Assembly (NCBI RefSeq): GCF_025847205.1
Contig: NZ_JAOYTH010000009.1
Span: forward strand, 1 to 64,000
Direction of reading: 5' to 3'
DNA: 64,000 nucleotides
From: Pararhizobium sp. YC-54
Lineage (GTDB): Bacteria > Pseudomonadota > Alphaproteobacteria > Rhizobiales > Rhizobiaceae
Position numbers and translations under genes: made by a program. The notes under the pieces are model-generated. The model made no database searches, was not told the origin of the DNA, and saw only the letters and a list, made by a program, of their open reading frames with translations. Positions 9,176-17,629 of the stretch are shown here, in pieces (position 1 is the first letter of the stretch; every line of letters starts with the position of its first letter).

Positions 9176-9304
9176 TATCCAGGCTCGCCGCTTGCAATGA
9201 CGGCCGCCCATCCTATGTGAGTTGGGCCGACGGCGGCGCGCGTCATTCAGGACGCGCAAAGGTCGCTGTCGCACTTTAAATTTGCTGCATCCGGAGAGCC
9301 AACA

Positions 9305-9802
9305 ATGCCGTTTCCCATCCGCTTCATCAGCGCCTGCGCACTTCTTGCAGCAAGCCTTGCCGGTTTTTCCGCGAAAGCCGAAACGGTGGGGGAAGTCGGC
9401 GTCGATTGGCTGGGCAACGACATCACCATCGATGCCGTCACCGATCCGAAGGTCGCCGGTGTCACCTGCCATGTTACCTATTTCGACCGCAGCGTCATCG
9501 ACCGCCTGAAGAACGGCAACTGGTTCGAGGATCCGTCGAACAATTCGATCTCCTGCCGCCAGACCGGGCCTGTGACGATCGGCGATATCGGCCTTGGTCA
9601 GGACGGCGAGGAAGTGTTTCGCGAGGGGCTTTCGCTGATCTGGAAGAAACTCGTGGTCACCCGCATCTACGACAAGAAAAACAACACGCTGATCTATCTT
9701 GCCCATTCGCGCGAGTTGACCGACGGTTCCGCCAAGATGTCGATCTCGACTATTCCGCTGTTCGAGCAGCCTGTGACCTGGACGAACGGCGCGCCGAAGT
9801 AA
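9305..9802 (+). CDS. creA: CreA family periplasmic protein
   Basis: 165 residues with a clear signal peptide (cleavage near FSAKAE). It continues with the CreA pattern: VGEVGVDWLGNDITIDA, a conserved cysteine pair (CHVTYFDR and SCRQTGP) and the C-terminal ISTIPLF stretch. In E. coli creA neighbours the CreBCD genes but its function is unknown. Here it stands alone, facing the nicotinamidase gene across about 20 bases. The family call is secure; the role is not known. Confidence 0.88.
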   Translation: MPFPIRFISACALLAASLAGFSAKAETVGEVGVDWLGNDITIDAVTDPKVAGVTCHVTYFDRSVIDRLKNGNWFEDPSNNSISCRQTGPVTIGDIGLGQDGEEVFREGLSLIWKKLVVTRIYDKKNNTLIYLAHSRELTDGSAKMSISTIPLFEQPVTWTNGAPK

Positions 9803-9821
9803 TCGCGCCGAAGACAGCCGC

Positions 9822-10451
9822 TTATGCCCCCGCGAAAACATCCTTGGATGTAATGATGCGGACGCCCGCGGCCGCCATCTCTTCAATCGCAGCCTTGACG
9901 CCGGCGGCATTGATGCCACGGCTTGCATCGGCAATGAACCGCACGGGGATGTCGGGCATCAGCGCCTTGGCATCGAGCGCCGACGCCTTGACGCAGTAAT
10001 CGGTCGCAAGGCCGCAAATATCGAGGGTACCGATCCCCGCCCGCTTGAGGTAGTCCGAAAGTCCCGTCAGCGCCGACTGGTCATTGTCGCGAAACGCGGA
10101 GTAACTGTCGATGTCACGGTTTTCGCCCTTGCGCTGCACATGGTCGATGCCTGCCACGTTGAGACCGGGATGAAACTCGGCATCGAGGGTACCCTGGACA
10201 CAATGATCCGGCCAAAGCATCTGCGGCGCACCTTTCAGCGTACCCATCTCGAAAGGCTTGCTGCCCGGATGCTGTGAGGCAAAGCTGCCGTGATCGGCAG
10301 GGTGCCAGTCCTTCGAGGCGACGACGAGATCGTACTTGCCTTTGGCGATCAGCCGGTTGACGATCGGAACGATATCCTCGCCATTCGGCACGGCAAGATT
10401 TCCGCCGGAGCAGAATCCGTTCTGGATATCGATGAGCAGGAGGCATTTCAC
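9822..10451 (-). CDS. pncA: Nicotinamidase
   Basis: A 209-residue isochorismatase-fold amidohydrolase converting nicotinamide to nicotinate for NAD salvage. The catalytic triad is visible as D8 (LLLIDIQNGF), K108 (VQRKGENRDIDSYSAF) and C153 (GLATDYCVKASALDA). The metal-binding segment SKDWHPADHGSF is at 46-57. Length is normal for PncA. It is a single-gene unit on the minus strand; the upstream gap holds a dispersed rhizobial repeat. Confidence 0.93.
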   Translation of the reverse strand: MKCLLLIDIQNGFCSGGNLAVPNGEDIVPIVNRLIAKGKYDLVVASKDWHPADHGSFASQHPGSKPFEMGTLKGAPQMLWPDHCVQGTLDAEFHPGLNVAGIDHVQRKGENRDIDSYSAFRDNDQSALTGLSDYLKRAGIGTLDICGLATDYCVKASALDAKALMPDIPVRFIADASRGINAAGVKAAIEEMAAAGVRIITSKDVFAGA

Positions 10452-10566
10452 GGGCGGTCTCCCATCATTCCTGCAGCAGGGCCCTGGCAGAGGCCGGCGC
10501 CTCGATCTCGCACTCGCGGTAAACCGGAACGGCAGAAAAACGAGGCTTCTGCGACGATCAATCTAC

Positions 10567-10667
10567 TGCATAATTCCTTAAATCGGAATCGATTTAAGGA
10601 AAACTTATGCAGCAGATTTAAGTGTTACAGCGACTTTTGCGCGTCATTAATGTCGCGCGGCGCTGGT
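10567..10667. repeat. Dispersed palindromic intergenic repeat, copy 1
   Basis: Two consecutive hairpins. The first is formed by CTGCATAA...TTATGCAG (10567-10574 with 10606-10613) enclosing the 10-bp stem CCTTAAATCG/CGATTTAAGG. The second is formed by CAGCG...CGCTG around GCGCG...CGCGC. A second copy with the same layout is at about 59.8 kb in this window. Sequences of this type recur between genes throughout rhizobial genomes. No open reading frame of interest overlaps it. Confidence 0.75.
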
Positions 10668-10732
10668 AGCGCCAATGCAGACAAGCACCGCCCGGTTTCC
10701 CGCACGGTGTTGCCATTTTTGCACCTGACGGT

Positions 10733-11197
10733 TCAAGCGGCCTGCGCCAGCTCGTCGGCGATGACGGTATCGAGATTGAGGAAGCAGACCATGGTCTTTT
10801 CCAGGGCGACGATGCCACGGCAGAAGGCGCGCTGCGCTTCCGGAATGATCTCCGGCGCCGGCTGCAGAGCCTCGCTCTTGATCGTCATCATGTCGGAAAC
10901 CTGCTCGACCAGAAGGCCGACCAGCTTGCCGGCGATATCGGTGACGATGATCGCCGAACGCTCCGACGGCTCCGTCATCTTCATGCCGAGGCGGCAGGCC
11001 ATGTCGATGACCGGGATCACCGCGCCACGCAGGTTGATCAGACCGAGCACGTAAGGCGGCGTATGCGGCATCGGCGTCACCGGCGCCCAGCCGCGAATCT
11101 CGCGGATCGCCATGATGTCGATGCAGAATTCCTGGTCGCCGAGATGAAAGGAAACGATTTCCAGATAGGCACCGGACTGCTTGATTGCGTTTGACAT
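10733..11197 (-). CDS. cheW: Chemotaxis coupling protein CheW (orphan)
   Basis: A 154-residue single CheW domain: EIVSFHLGDQEFCIDIMAIREI at the start, the central LGLINLRGAVIPVID motif, and the C-terminal GIVALEKTMVCFLNLDTVI. CheW links chemoreceptors to the CheA kinase. No other che gene is nearby, so this is an orphan copy acting with a cluster elsewhere. The region between its start and the downstream plus-strand genes is AT-richer and may hold its promoter. Confidence 0.93.
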   Translation of the reverse strand: MSNAIKQSGAYLEIVSFHLGDQEFCIDIMAIREIRGWAPVTPMPHTPPYVLGLINLRGAVIPVIDMACRLGMKMTEPSERSAIIVTDIAGKLVGLLVEQVSDMMTIKSEALQPAPEIIPEAQRAFCRGIVALEKTMVCFLNLDTVIADELAQAA

Positions 11198-11435
11198 GAT
11201 CAGAATTCTTCCCAGTTTTCGGCGGAACCCGATGCCTTCGGCACGGACGACGCGGGGCTGTCAAAGGCAGCCGCCAGCGCCCCTTCACACACCCAGAACA
11301 TGGCAAACACAAATTAAACTTTTGCTAAAATGAACACCGAATTCTCGTATTGGAAAGCCCGGACAGGCCACCCGTAGCATGACGCCGCTTGGAAAACGGC
11401 TTTCAATGTCAAAGCCGGCAGGATATGATCGCGAC

Positions 11436-11594
11436 ATGAACAACGAAGCTGGAAAACAGCCGCCGACCCTGATGATCACTGCCATTGGCGGTGTTCTCCT
11501 TCTTTTGTCTCTTGCCGCTTTTCTTGGGTGGATCGTCCAGGGGCCTGAAATGCTGCTGACGATGGCTGAAAACGGCCTGTCGTGGTGCTTCTGA
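11436..11594 (+). CDS. Small single-helix membrane protein
   Basis: About 52 residues (start MNNEAGKQPPTLM) with one strong hydrophobic helix (ITAIGGVLLLLSLAAFLGWIV) and a short tail ending in WCF. AGGAT precedes the ATG by about 11 bases. The open frame extends 19 codons further upstream, so the start is uncertain. It lies upstream of the SCO1-like gene on the same strand with a 100-base gap. No function can be given. The hydrophobicity and ribosome site argue for a real gene. Confidence 0.5.
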   Translation: MNNEAGKQPPTLMITAIGGVLLLLSLAAFLGWIVQGPEMLLTMAENGLSWCF

Positions 11595-11698
11595 CGAAAC
11601 CTGCCGCATTTTGACGCTGTTGGCGTGAATGTTTTGCAACGTCCGGGCCAAACCGCTATCTGAACAGCAATATTTGGCAGATTTTGAGCGGACATCTC

Positions 11699-12298
11699 AT
11701 GAAAACACTTCGCATCGTTCTTTGGGCGGCCGTTGCCGTCGTCGCAGCCGCACTTGGCTGGATCAGCTATGAAATGACCACAGGCAAGGATCAGATCGCC
11801 GCCGGTCCCTTCGGCGTTCCCTTCGATCTGGTTTCGCAGACAGGCCAGCCGATCACCCAGGCCGCTTTCACCGGCAAGCCGACGGCCCTGTTCTTCGGCT
11901 TCACCCATTGCCCGGAAGTCTGCCCGACCACCCTGTTCGAGTTGAACGGCTGGCTGGAAAAGGTCGATCCCGACGGGAGCAAGCTGCAGGCCTATTTTAT
12001 CAGCGTCGATCCGGAGCGCGATACGCCGGAGGTCCTTGGCCAGTACGTCTCCAACGTCTCCAAGCGCATCACCGGCATTTCCGGCCCGCCGGAAAAGGTT
12101 CTGGACATGGTCAAGGGGTTCCGCGTCTACGCCAAGAAGGTCCCACTGGACGAAAAGAAACCTGACGGCGACTACACGATGGATCATACTGCATCGGTGT
12201 TCCTGCTCGATTCAGAAGGCAAGTTCACCGGTACGATCGCCTATGGCGAAAATCCGGATACGGCAGTCAAGAAACTGGAAAACCTGCTCAAGACATAA
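11699..12298 (+). CDS. SCO1/SenC copper chaperone-like protein
   Basis: About 199 residues: an N-terminal membrane anchor (TLRIVLWAAVAVVAAALGWIS) then a thioredoxin-fold SCO domain in the periplasm. The copper ligands are present as C71-x3-C75 (THCPEVCPTT) and H163 (MDHTASVFLL). SCO proteins deliver copper to, or reduce, the CuA site of cytochrome c oxidase. No oxidase genes are adjacent. The ATG follows GAGCGGA; a TTG five codons upstream is possible but less likely. Confidence 0.92.
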   Translation: MKTLRIVLWAAVAVVAAALGWISYEMTTGKDQIAAGPFGVPFDLVSQTGQPITQAAFTGKPTALFFGFTHCPEVCPTTLFELNGWLEKVDPDGSKLQAYFISVDPERDTPEVLGQYVSNVSKRITGISGPPEKVLDMVKGFRVYAKKVPLDEKKPDGDYTMDHTASVFLLDSEGKFTGTIAYGENPDTAVKKLENLLKT

Positions 12299-12318
12299 AT
12301 GATCGTCGCGAGGGCCGG

Positions 12319-13449
12319 ATGGGTGAACGCAGCGGAAAGTCCATTCTGATCGCCGGAGCCGGACCAACCGGGCTTGCTTTGGCGCTTGAACTGGCGCGGC
12401 GGGGCTTTAAATCCCGCCTCGTGGCGAACGCAGCCGGGCCAACACCCATCAACGAAAGCCGGGCGCTCGGCGTCAATGCCAGAACGCTGACGCTTCTGGA
12501 ACCCTCCGGCGTCAGCGCGATGATCCTTGCAAATGCCCGCCGCCTGACCAAGTTCAAGATATCGGCCGCCGGAAAACCGCTGCTGACGGTCGAGACGGAG
12601 ACCTTCCGCAGCCGCTATTGCCCGATCCAGATCCTGCCACAGGGCGAAACGGAACGGCTGCTGAAGCAAAAGCTCTCGGCCTTCGGCATCGCTCCTGAAT
12701 GGTTGACGGAAATCTCCTCCCTGTCCGGCGACGTTGCGAAGCCCGTCGTCACGCTTCAGCATGCCGATGGCCGGACGGAGACGGTCGAACCGGACATGCT
12801 GGTTGGTGCCGATGGAGCCCATTCGGTCGTGCGCAAGACCTTTGGGTTTGCCTTCCCGGGCAAAGCGATCGAGAGCCGGTTTTTCCTCGCCGACTACCGC
12901 TACGCGCAGCCGGTCGATACCAGCTTCATCGAGTTGAACTTCCTCAATCCCGGTGTGCTCGGCCGGCTGCCGGTGAGCGAGGATACGATGCGCTATCTCT
13001 CGACGGTCGAGGATTTCGAAACCCGTATCGACCATCCGGCCATGGTGTCGGAGCGAACCTGGGCTTCTGAATTTCACATCAGTTTCCGCCATGTCGAGAC
13101 AATGAGCCGCGGCAATGTGTTTCTGGCCGGAGACGCCGCCCATGTGCATTCGCCGGCCGGTGCGCGCGGCATGAATCTCGGCATCGAAGACGCCTGCTGG
13201 CTTGCCTTTCTGATATCGGAAGGGCGGGAGCAGGACTATTCAAACCTCAGAATGCCGGCGGTCAAAACCGTCATCAAGGATACCCGGCGCAACACGACCT
13301 TCATCACCCTGAAAAATCCGGTCCTCACAGGGCTGCGGTCCCTTCTGTTGCCGCTGGCAAACCGTATCCCCGGCTTTACGAAGGCGTTCCTGCACAATGT
13401 TGCCGGTCAGGACACGCCGCCGCCGCCCTGGATTCCCGGCGCGCAATAG
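12319..13449 (+). CDS. FAD-dependent monooxygenase (PHBH-like)
   Basis: A 376-residue flavoprotein of the group A aromatic hydroxylase fold. It has the N-terminal dinucleotide motif GAGPTGLALALELARRG and the second FAD motif GDAAHVHSPAGARGMNLGIEDA around residues 270-295, plus a middle DG-type segment (LVGADGAHSVVRK). It starts 21 bases after the SCO1-like stop, suggesting co-transcription. Substrate is unknown; members hydroxylate phenolics or ring systems using NAD(P)H and O2. Confidence 0.85.
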   Translation: MGERSGKSILIAGAGPTGLALALELARRGFKSRLVANAAGPTPINESRALGVNARTLTLLEPSGVSAMILANARRLTKFKISAAGKPLLTVETETFRSRYCPIQILPQGETERLLKQKLSAFGIAPEWLTEISSLSGDVAKPVVTLQHADGRTETVEPDMLVGADGAHSVVRKTFGFAFPGKAIESRFFLADYRYAQPVDTSFIELNFLNPGVLGRLPVSEDTMRYLSTVEDFETRIDHPAMVSERTWASEFHISFRHVETMSRGNVFLAGDAAHVHSPAGARGMNLGIEDACWLAFLISEGREQDYSNLRMPAVKTVIKDTRRNTTFITLKNPVLTGLRSLLLPLANRIPGFTKAFLHNVAGQDTPPPPWIPGAQ

Positions 13450-13517
13450 GCGCTGCGCTTTACGTCGCATCGCCCCTCATGCTACTGCCCAGCGGCAAGC
13501 ACCTGCCGACAAGGACA

Positions 13518-14402
13518 ATGACATTGAGCGACCTGCGCCTCTTCATCACCACGACCGAAAAGCTGTCCGAAGTCCTTCTGGACCTGATGACCGATGCTTT
13601 CGAGGACGATGGCTATGCCATCGCCACCATGGAGATGGACGAGAAGAAGGATATCTGGGAAGCCTCGCTTTATCTCGATTTCGACGAAGAAGACGAGATG
13701 CGCGCGCGTTTCGCCGAGGTCGTCGCCACCCGGTTTCCGGATGCCGTCATCGAGCGCGAGGTCATTCCGGATGTCGACTGGATCGCCAAATCGCTGGAAG
13801 GCCTGTCGCCGGTGCGCGCCGGGCGGTTCCTCGTGCATGGCTCGCATGACCGCGACAAGGCCCGCTTGAATGACATCGCCATCGAGATCGATGCCGGCCA
13901 GGCGTTCGGCACCGGCCATCACGGCACGACGGCAGGCTGCCTCGAAGTGATCGAAACCGTCATGCGTGCCCGCAAGGTTCGCAATGCGCTCGATCTCGGC
14001 ACCGGCAGCGGCGTCCTGGCAATCGCGGCGCGCAAGATCAAGCCGGTTCCGGTTCTGGCAACCGACATCGATCCGATCGCCACCCGCGTCGCCGCCGAGA
14101 ACGTCAAGCGCAACGGCATCGCCACCGGTATCACGACGATCACCGCTGCGGGCTTCCATTCTCCGGCTTTCGCAGCGCATGGCCCGTTCGATCTGATCAT
14201 CGCCAATATTCTGGCCCGCCCGCTGATCAAGATGGCGCCGCAGCTCGCAAGCCATCTGGCGCCGGGCGGCTCGGTCATTCTCTCGGGCATCCTTGCGTCA
14301 CAGCGCTGGAAGGTGCTCTCGGCCTATAATGGCCAGCGTCTGCGCCATGTCCGCACCATCTGGCGCAATGGCTGGGTGACGATCCATCTCGACCGCCTGT
14401 GA
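13518..14402 (+). CDS. prmA: Ribosomal protein L11 methyltransferase
   Basis: About 294 residues. PrmA trimethylates lysines of ribosomal protein L11 using S-adenosylmethionine. Visible are the N-terminal L11-recognition domain, the linker, and the methyltransferase core with the SAM-binding ALDLGTGSGVLAIAARK preceded by the family-specific GQAFGTGHHGTTAGCLE. The substrate-side motif is NILARPL. The ATG at MTLSDLRLF is preceded by AAGGA; an in-frame ATG 13 codons earlier has no ribosome site. A bidirectional terminator follows, shared with the minus-strand RNA gene downstream. Confidence 0.93.
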   Translation: MTLSDLRLFITTTEKLSEVLLDLMTDAFEDDGYAIATMEMDEKKDIWEASLYLDFDEEDEMRARFAEVVATRFPDAVIEREVIPDVDWIAKSLEGLSPVRAGRFLVHGSHDRDKARLNDIAIEIDAGQAFGTGHHGTTAGCLEVIETVMRARKVRNALDLGTGSGVLAIAARKIKPVPVLATDIDPIATRVAAENVKRNGIATGITTITAAGFHSPAFAAHGPFDLIIANILARPLIKMAPQLASHLAPGGSVILSGILASQRWKVLSAYNGQRLRHVRTIWRNGWVTIHLDRL

Positions 14403-14439
14403 CGGGTGGGGAATTCAAAGGCCCGAATTTTCAAAGGCC

Positions 14440-14640
14440 TGAAAAAGGAAAACCCGCCTGTCCGTCATGGACAAGCGGGTTTTCAATACAAAGGCGATGC
14501 CGAAGCACCGCCCGCTGACCGGCAAGCCGGTCATGTCCGCGAGCTTGAGGAGGAGGAGCGCTCAAGCGGACTCTTCACAGTCTGAAATTGGCCACCCGGA
14601 GGGAGGAGGAGAAGGATGACCAACCATATTCAGACCGTGC
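14440..14640 (-). ncRNA. Putative small RNA with anti-Shine-Dalgarno loops (cuckoo/alpha-r14-like)
   Basis: On the minus strand the region folds as a chain of hairpins. Stem 1 (14614-14635 with 14580-14597) carries a loop with CCTCCTCCC. Stem 2 (14561-14571 with 14535-14549) has a loop rich in CTCCTCCTC. Stem 3 is GACCGGC/GCCGGTC (14517-14532). Stem 4 is an eight-base-pair stem closed by a TTCG loop (14493-14512). Last comes a nine-pair intrinsic terminator with a T-rich tail. Repeated anti-SD loops followed by a terminator are the hallmark of the alphaproteobacterial CCUCCUCCC small RNAs (alpha-r14 and the Rhodobacter CcsR/cuckoo family). Such RNAs can bind ribosome sites of many mRNAs. The 5' end is not certain; CTATAA near 14707 could be a -10. 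Confidence 0.7.
14449..14483. terminator. Intrinsic terminator, bidirectional (small RNA and prmA)
   Basis: AAAACCCGC (14449-14457) pairs perfectly with GCGGGTTTT (14475-14483), with a further inner stem around GTCC/GGAC. The minus strand continues into TTTTCCTTTTTC, and the plus strand ends in TTTTC. It closes the structured RNA on the minus strand and may also stop prmA transcripts. Confidence 0.8.
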
Positions 14641-14804
14641 AGCTCTTGCCATCAGGCATTCGCGTGAACAACAGATTTGCGTCCGTGTTCGTTGAGCGGA
14701 TTTATAGACTATTTTTCCAATGGGTCTAGGTGCAATGCAGCATGGGTGCCATGCGCAGAGCGCATAAGTATGATGAATATGACAGCTCAGACACAGGAGG
14801 ACAG

Positions 14805-15320
14805 ATGCTGGCGACGATCATACCTCTCATCTGCTTGGGCTTGATCGGCTGGATTTTTGGCACGGTGCTCTGGTCGATGCGCAGTGGAAAAAAGCCGCCC
14901 TATCCGCTGATAGACGCCTCGGAAGAGGAGATGGAGCGCCGCCATCTCGAATGCCGGGACCGGCTCAGCCGTGCAACATTTGGGACGAGGGTCGCACGTG
15001 ACCTTTACCGGAAACTGATGACCTGCAAATTGGGTTCAGGGCTCATCCACGAATTCCACCGGGATTACTGCGGACATGGACTGATCCGTACCGGCAATGC
15101 AATCACGCTGCGCGAGATCTACGACGGTGGGTGCACTGTGGGTGATCCTATCGCCAGCTGGGACAGCGAAGCAGATTTCGTCGCCTTTTTCGCCCGGCAG
15201 TCGGACTTCACCTGCAGCGGCTGGGACCCCAAGGAACCGGTGTTCTTCACGGAAGATCGATGGGCGCAGAATAATCAGCGGCTGAGCTCGGGTGTGATCC
15301 GGAAATTCGTCAAGGGGTGA
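14805..15320 (+). CDS. Conserved-looking single-pass membrane protein of unknown function
   Basis: About 171 residues. It begins with a membrane helix (LATIIPLICLGLIGWIFGTVL) and continues as a soluble, mixed-charge domain with several Cys and Trp residues (HEFHRDYCGHGL, DFTCSGWDPKEP). I do not recognise a family. The ATG is preceded by CAGGAGGA, a very strong ribosome site, which excludes the longer frame upstream. It is divergent from the small RNA, so the 160 bases between them may carry both promoters. Confidence 0.65.
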   Translation: MLATIIPLICLGLIGWIFGTVLWSMRSGKKPPYPLIDASEEEMERRHLECRDRLSRATFGTRVARDLYRKLMTCKLGSGLIHEFHRDYCGHGLIRTGNAITLREIYDGGCTVGDPIASWDSEADFVAFFARQSDFTCSGWDPKEPVFFTEDRWAQNNQRLSSGVIRKFVKG

Positions 15321-15444
15321 GCAAGAAAGACGAGCTTTCGCAGCACTGGTTGTTTCCGCTAGAGTGTCCGCACCATTCAGGAATCGATGTTCTTCGCACA
15401 GCCCAATCCCGGCTATCGGCTCCTTCCCATCGCAGGAAAATCAA

Positions 15445-17280
15445 ATGTTTCAATCCTTTGAAGTCACCTCCACTCCGCAATTCGGCAAGGAGCGCACCAA
15501 CAGCCTGCGTGCTGCCCTGACAGCGCTGAACGTCGATGGATTTCTCGTGCCCCGGGCTGACGAGTTTCAGGGCGAATATGTGCCGGCCTGCGCCGAGCGC
15601 CTGTCCTGGCTCACGGGCTTCACCGGCTCCGCCGGCATCGCTCTCATCACGCAGAACCAGGCCATCGTCTTTGTCGATGGCCGCTACGTCACCCAGCTCA
15701 AGGAACAGGTCGACAGCACGGTTTTCACCGGCGGCGATCTGGTCGGCGAACCACCGCATCTGTGGCTGGAGCATAACGGCAAGAAGGGCTTCCGCCTCGG
15801 CATCGATCCCTGGCTGCATACGGGCGCAGACGTTCGCAAGCTGCAAAAGGCTTTGGAGGGGCTGGGCGGCGCGCTGGTCTTCCTCGACCATAATCCGCTC
15901 GACCGCCAGTGGATCGACCGGCCGGCCGCACCGCTTGGCCGCGTCAAGATCCAGCCGCTCGATCATTCCGGCGTTCTTGCCAAGGACAAGCTTGCGACAA
16001 TGGCAGCAGAGATCGGAAAGGCCGGAGCCGACGCCGTCGTGCTGACCGACCCCTCGTCGATCGCCTGGACCTTCAATATCCGCGGCAGCGACGTGCCGCA
16101 CACGCCGCACCCCCTCGCCCGCGCCATCGTCCATGCGGATGGAACAGCCGAACTATTCCTCGACAAGCGCAAGACCGGCATCGAGGAAGAAGCTTACCTC
16201 ACCCAGCTTGCAAGCCTTGAGGCACCATCATCGTTCGAAGACAAGGTCGCAGCACTTGCGGCAACGGCCAGGAAGATCATGATCGATCCCGATCATGCGC
16301 CCTTCGCGCTGGCCGAACGCATCCGCGTCAGCGGCGGCACGGTGATCGAGGCGGTCGATCCAGCCCGCCTGCCCCGCGCCTGCAAGAACGCCGCCGAGCT
16401 TGAGGGCTCCGCCCGCGCCCACCTGCAGGATGGCGCAGCGATGGTCGAATTCCTTGCCTGGCTCGATCAGACGCAGCCAGGGACGGTTACTGAAACCTCC
16501 GCCGTCGAAAGGCTTGAGGCCTGCCGTGCCAGCGTCGGCCAGCGAATGCAGAACCCGTTGAAGGACATTTCCTTCGACACGATTTCCGGCGCCGGCGAGC
16601 ACGCGGCGATCATGCACTACCGGGTCACGACCGAAACCGACCTCACCATCGCCGGCGGCACCATGTTCCTGATCGATTCGGGCGGCCAGTATATCAACGG
16701 CACCACCGACATTACCCGGACCGTGGCAATCGGCACCGTGCCGGAGGAACAGCGCCGCTTCTTCACGCTGGTTCTGAAGGGCATGATCGCCATCAGCCTC
16801 GCCCGCTTTCCGAAAGGCTCGCGCGGCATCGACCTCGATCCACTGGCGCGCATCGCACTGTGGAAAGCCGGTGCCGATTTCGCCCATGGTACGGGCCACG
16901 GCGTCGGCTCCTATCTCTCGGTGCATGAAGGCCCGCAGCGCATATCGCGTGCCTCGATGCAGGAACTCCTGCCCGGCATGATCCTCTCCAACGAGCCCGG
17001 CTACTACCGCCCCGGCGCATTCGGCATCCGCATCGAAAACCTCGTGCATGTGCTTGCAGCCAGCGACATCGACGGTGGCGACCTGCCTATGCTGGGTTTT
17101 GAGACGCTGACCTTCTGCCCGATCGACCACCGCCTGGTGATCGCCAGCCTTTTGACCGCAGAGGAACTGGAATGGCTGAACGCCTATCACGCCGAGACAT
17201 GGGAAAAACTGTCACCGCTGATTGCCGATGAACAAGTGCTGGAATGGCTGAAAGCAGCGACCGCGCCGCTGAGCCGGTAA
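15445..17280 (+). CDS. pepP: Xaa-Pro aminopeptidase (M24B, aminopeptidase P)
   Basis: A 611-residue enzyme removing N-terminal residues that precede proline. It has the long three-domain architecture of the XPNPEP1-type rather than the shorter E. coli PepP: two creatinase-like N-terminal domains, then the pita-bread metallopeptidase. The dinuclear metal ligands are visible in order: the Asp of LIDSGGQY, the Asp of TTDITRT, the His of GTGHGVGSYLSVHEGP, the Glu of LSNEPGYY and the Glu of IRIENLV. CAGGAAAA precedes the ATG. Cytoplasmic, single gene, followed by a hairpin terminator. Confidence 0.92.
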   Translation: MFQSFEVTSTPQFGKERTNSLRAALTALNVDGFLVPRADEFQGEYVPACAERLSWLTGFTGSAGIALITQNQAIVFVDGRYVTQLKEQVDSTVFTGGDLVGEPPHLWLEHNGKKGFRLGIDPWLHTGADVRKLQKALEGLGGALVFLDHNPLDRQWIDRPAAPLGRVKIQPLDHSGVLAKDKLATMAAEIGKAGADAVVLTDPSSIAWTFNIRGSDVPHTPHPLARAIVHADGTAELFLDKRKTGIEEEAYLTQLASLEAPSSFEDKVAALAATARKIMIDPDHAPFALAERIRVSGGTVIEAVDPARLPRACKNAAELEGSARAHLQDGAAMVEFLAWLDQTQPGTVTETSAVERLEACRASVGQRMQNPLKDISFDTISGAGEHAAIMHYRVTTETDLTIAGGTMFLIDSGGQYINGTTDITRTVAIGTVPEEQRRFFTLVLKGMIAISLARFPKGSRGIDLDPLARIALWKAGADFAHGTGHGVGSYLSVHEGPQRISRASMQELLPGMILSNEPGYYRPGAFGIRIENLVHVLAASDIDGGDLPMLGFETLTFCPIDHRLVIASLLTAEELEWLNAYHAETWEKLSPLIADEQVLEWLKAATAPLSR

Positions 17281-17287
17281 AAATCTG

Positions 17288-17309
17288 GCCCGCTCCGCAG
17301 GGAGCGGGC
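17288..17309. terminator. Terminator between pepP and azlD
   Basis: The nine-base-pair hairpin GCCCGCTCC-GCAG-GGAGCGGGC lies between convergent genes. The minus strand runs into ATTTTT, so it should end azlCD transcripts. The plus side has a weaker CCTTTCT tail. Confidence 0.75.
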
Positions 17310-17315
17310 ACCTTT

Positions 17316-17627
17316 CTAGATCAGGACATGCCGGATCGCCATCACGGCCAGCCAGCCGACAAGCAGCATCCAGAGCGACGAAAGGCGCAGGCCCACAGCC
17401 ATAGCGACGAGCATGGCCGCCGCCACGTCCCAGCCGCCTGAGAGGAAGGCGGGCGCCACCAGCGTCGAAAGCACGGCGGCGGGCACCGCATTCAACGCGG
17501 CTTCCATGCGCGGCGGAATGCGCTTCATCTGCGTGATCATCACATAACCGCCGATACGGGTCAGGAACGTCGCGACGGCGGCGGCAAGGATCACGTAGAT
17601 CAGGTGCATATGTTCTGCGTTATCCAT
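17316..17627 (-). CDS. azlD: AzlD family branched-chain amino acid exporter subunit
   Basis: A 103-residue, four-helix membrane protein with the AzlD pattern (ATFLTRIGGYVM near the start, AALNAVPAAVLSTLVAPAF in the middle). Together with the larger AzlC partner it forms an exporter of branched-chain amino acids or analogues in the inner membrane. Its ATG starts two bases after the azlC stop, so the two are translationally linked. Confidence 0.9.
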   Translation of the reverse strand: MDNAEHMHLIYVILAAAVATFLTRIGGYVMITQMKRIPPRMEAALNAVPAAVLSTLVAPAFLSGGWDVAAAMLVAMAVGLRLSSLWMLLVGWLAVMAIRHVLI

Positions 17628-17629
17628 GA

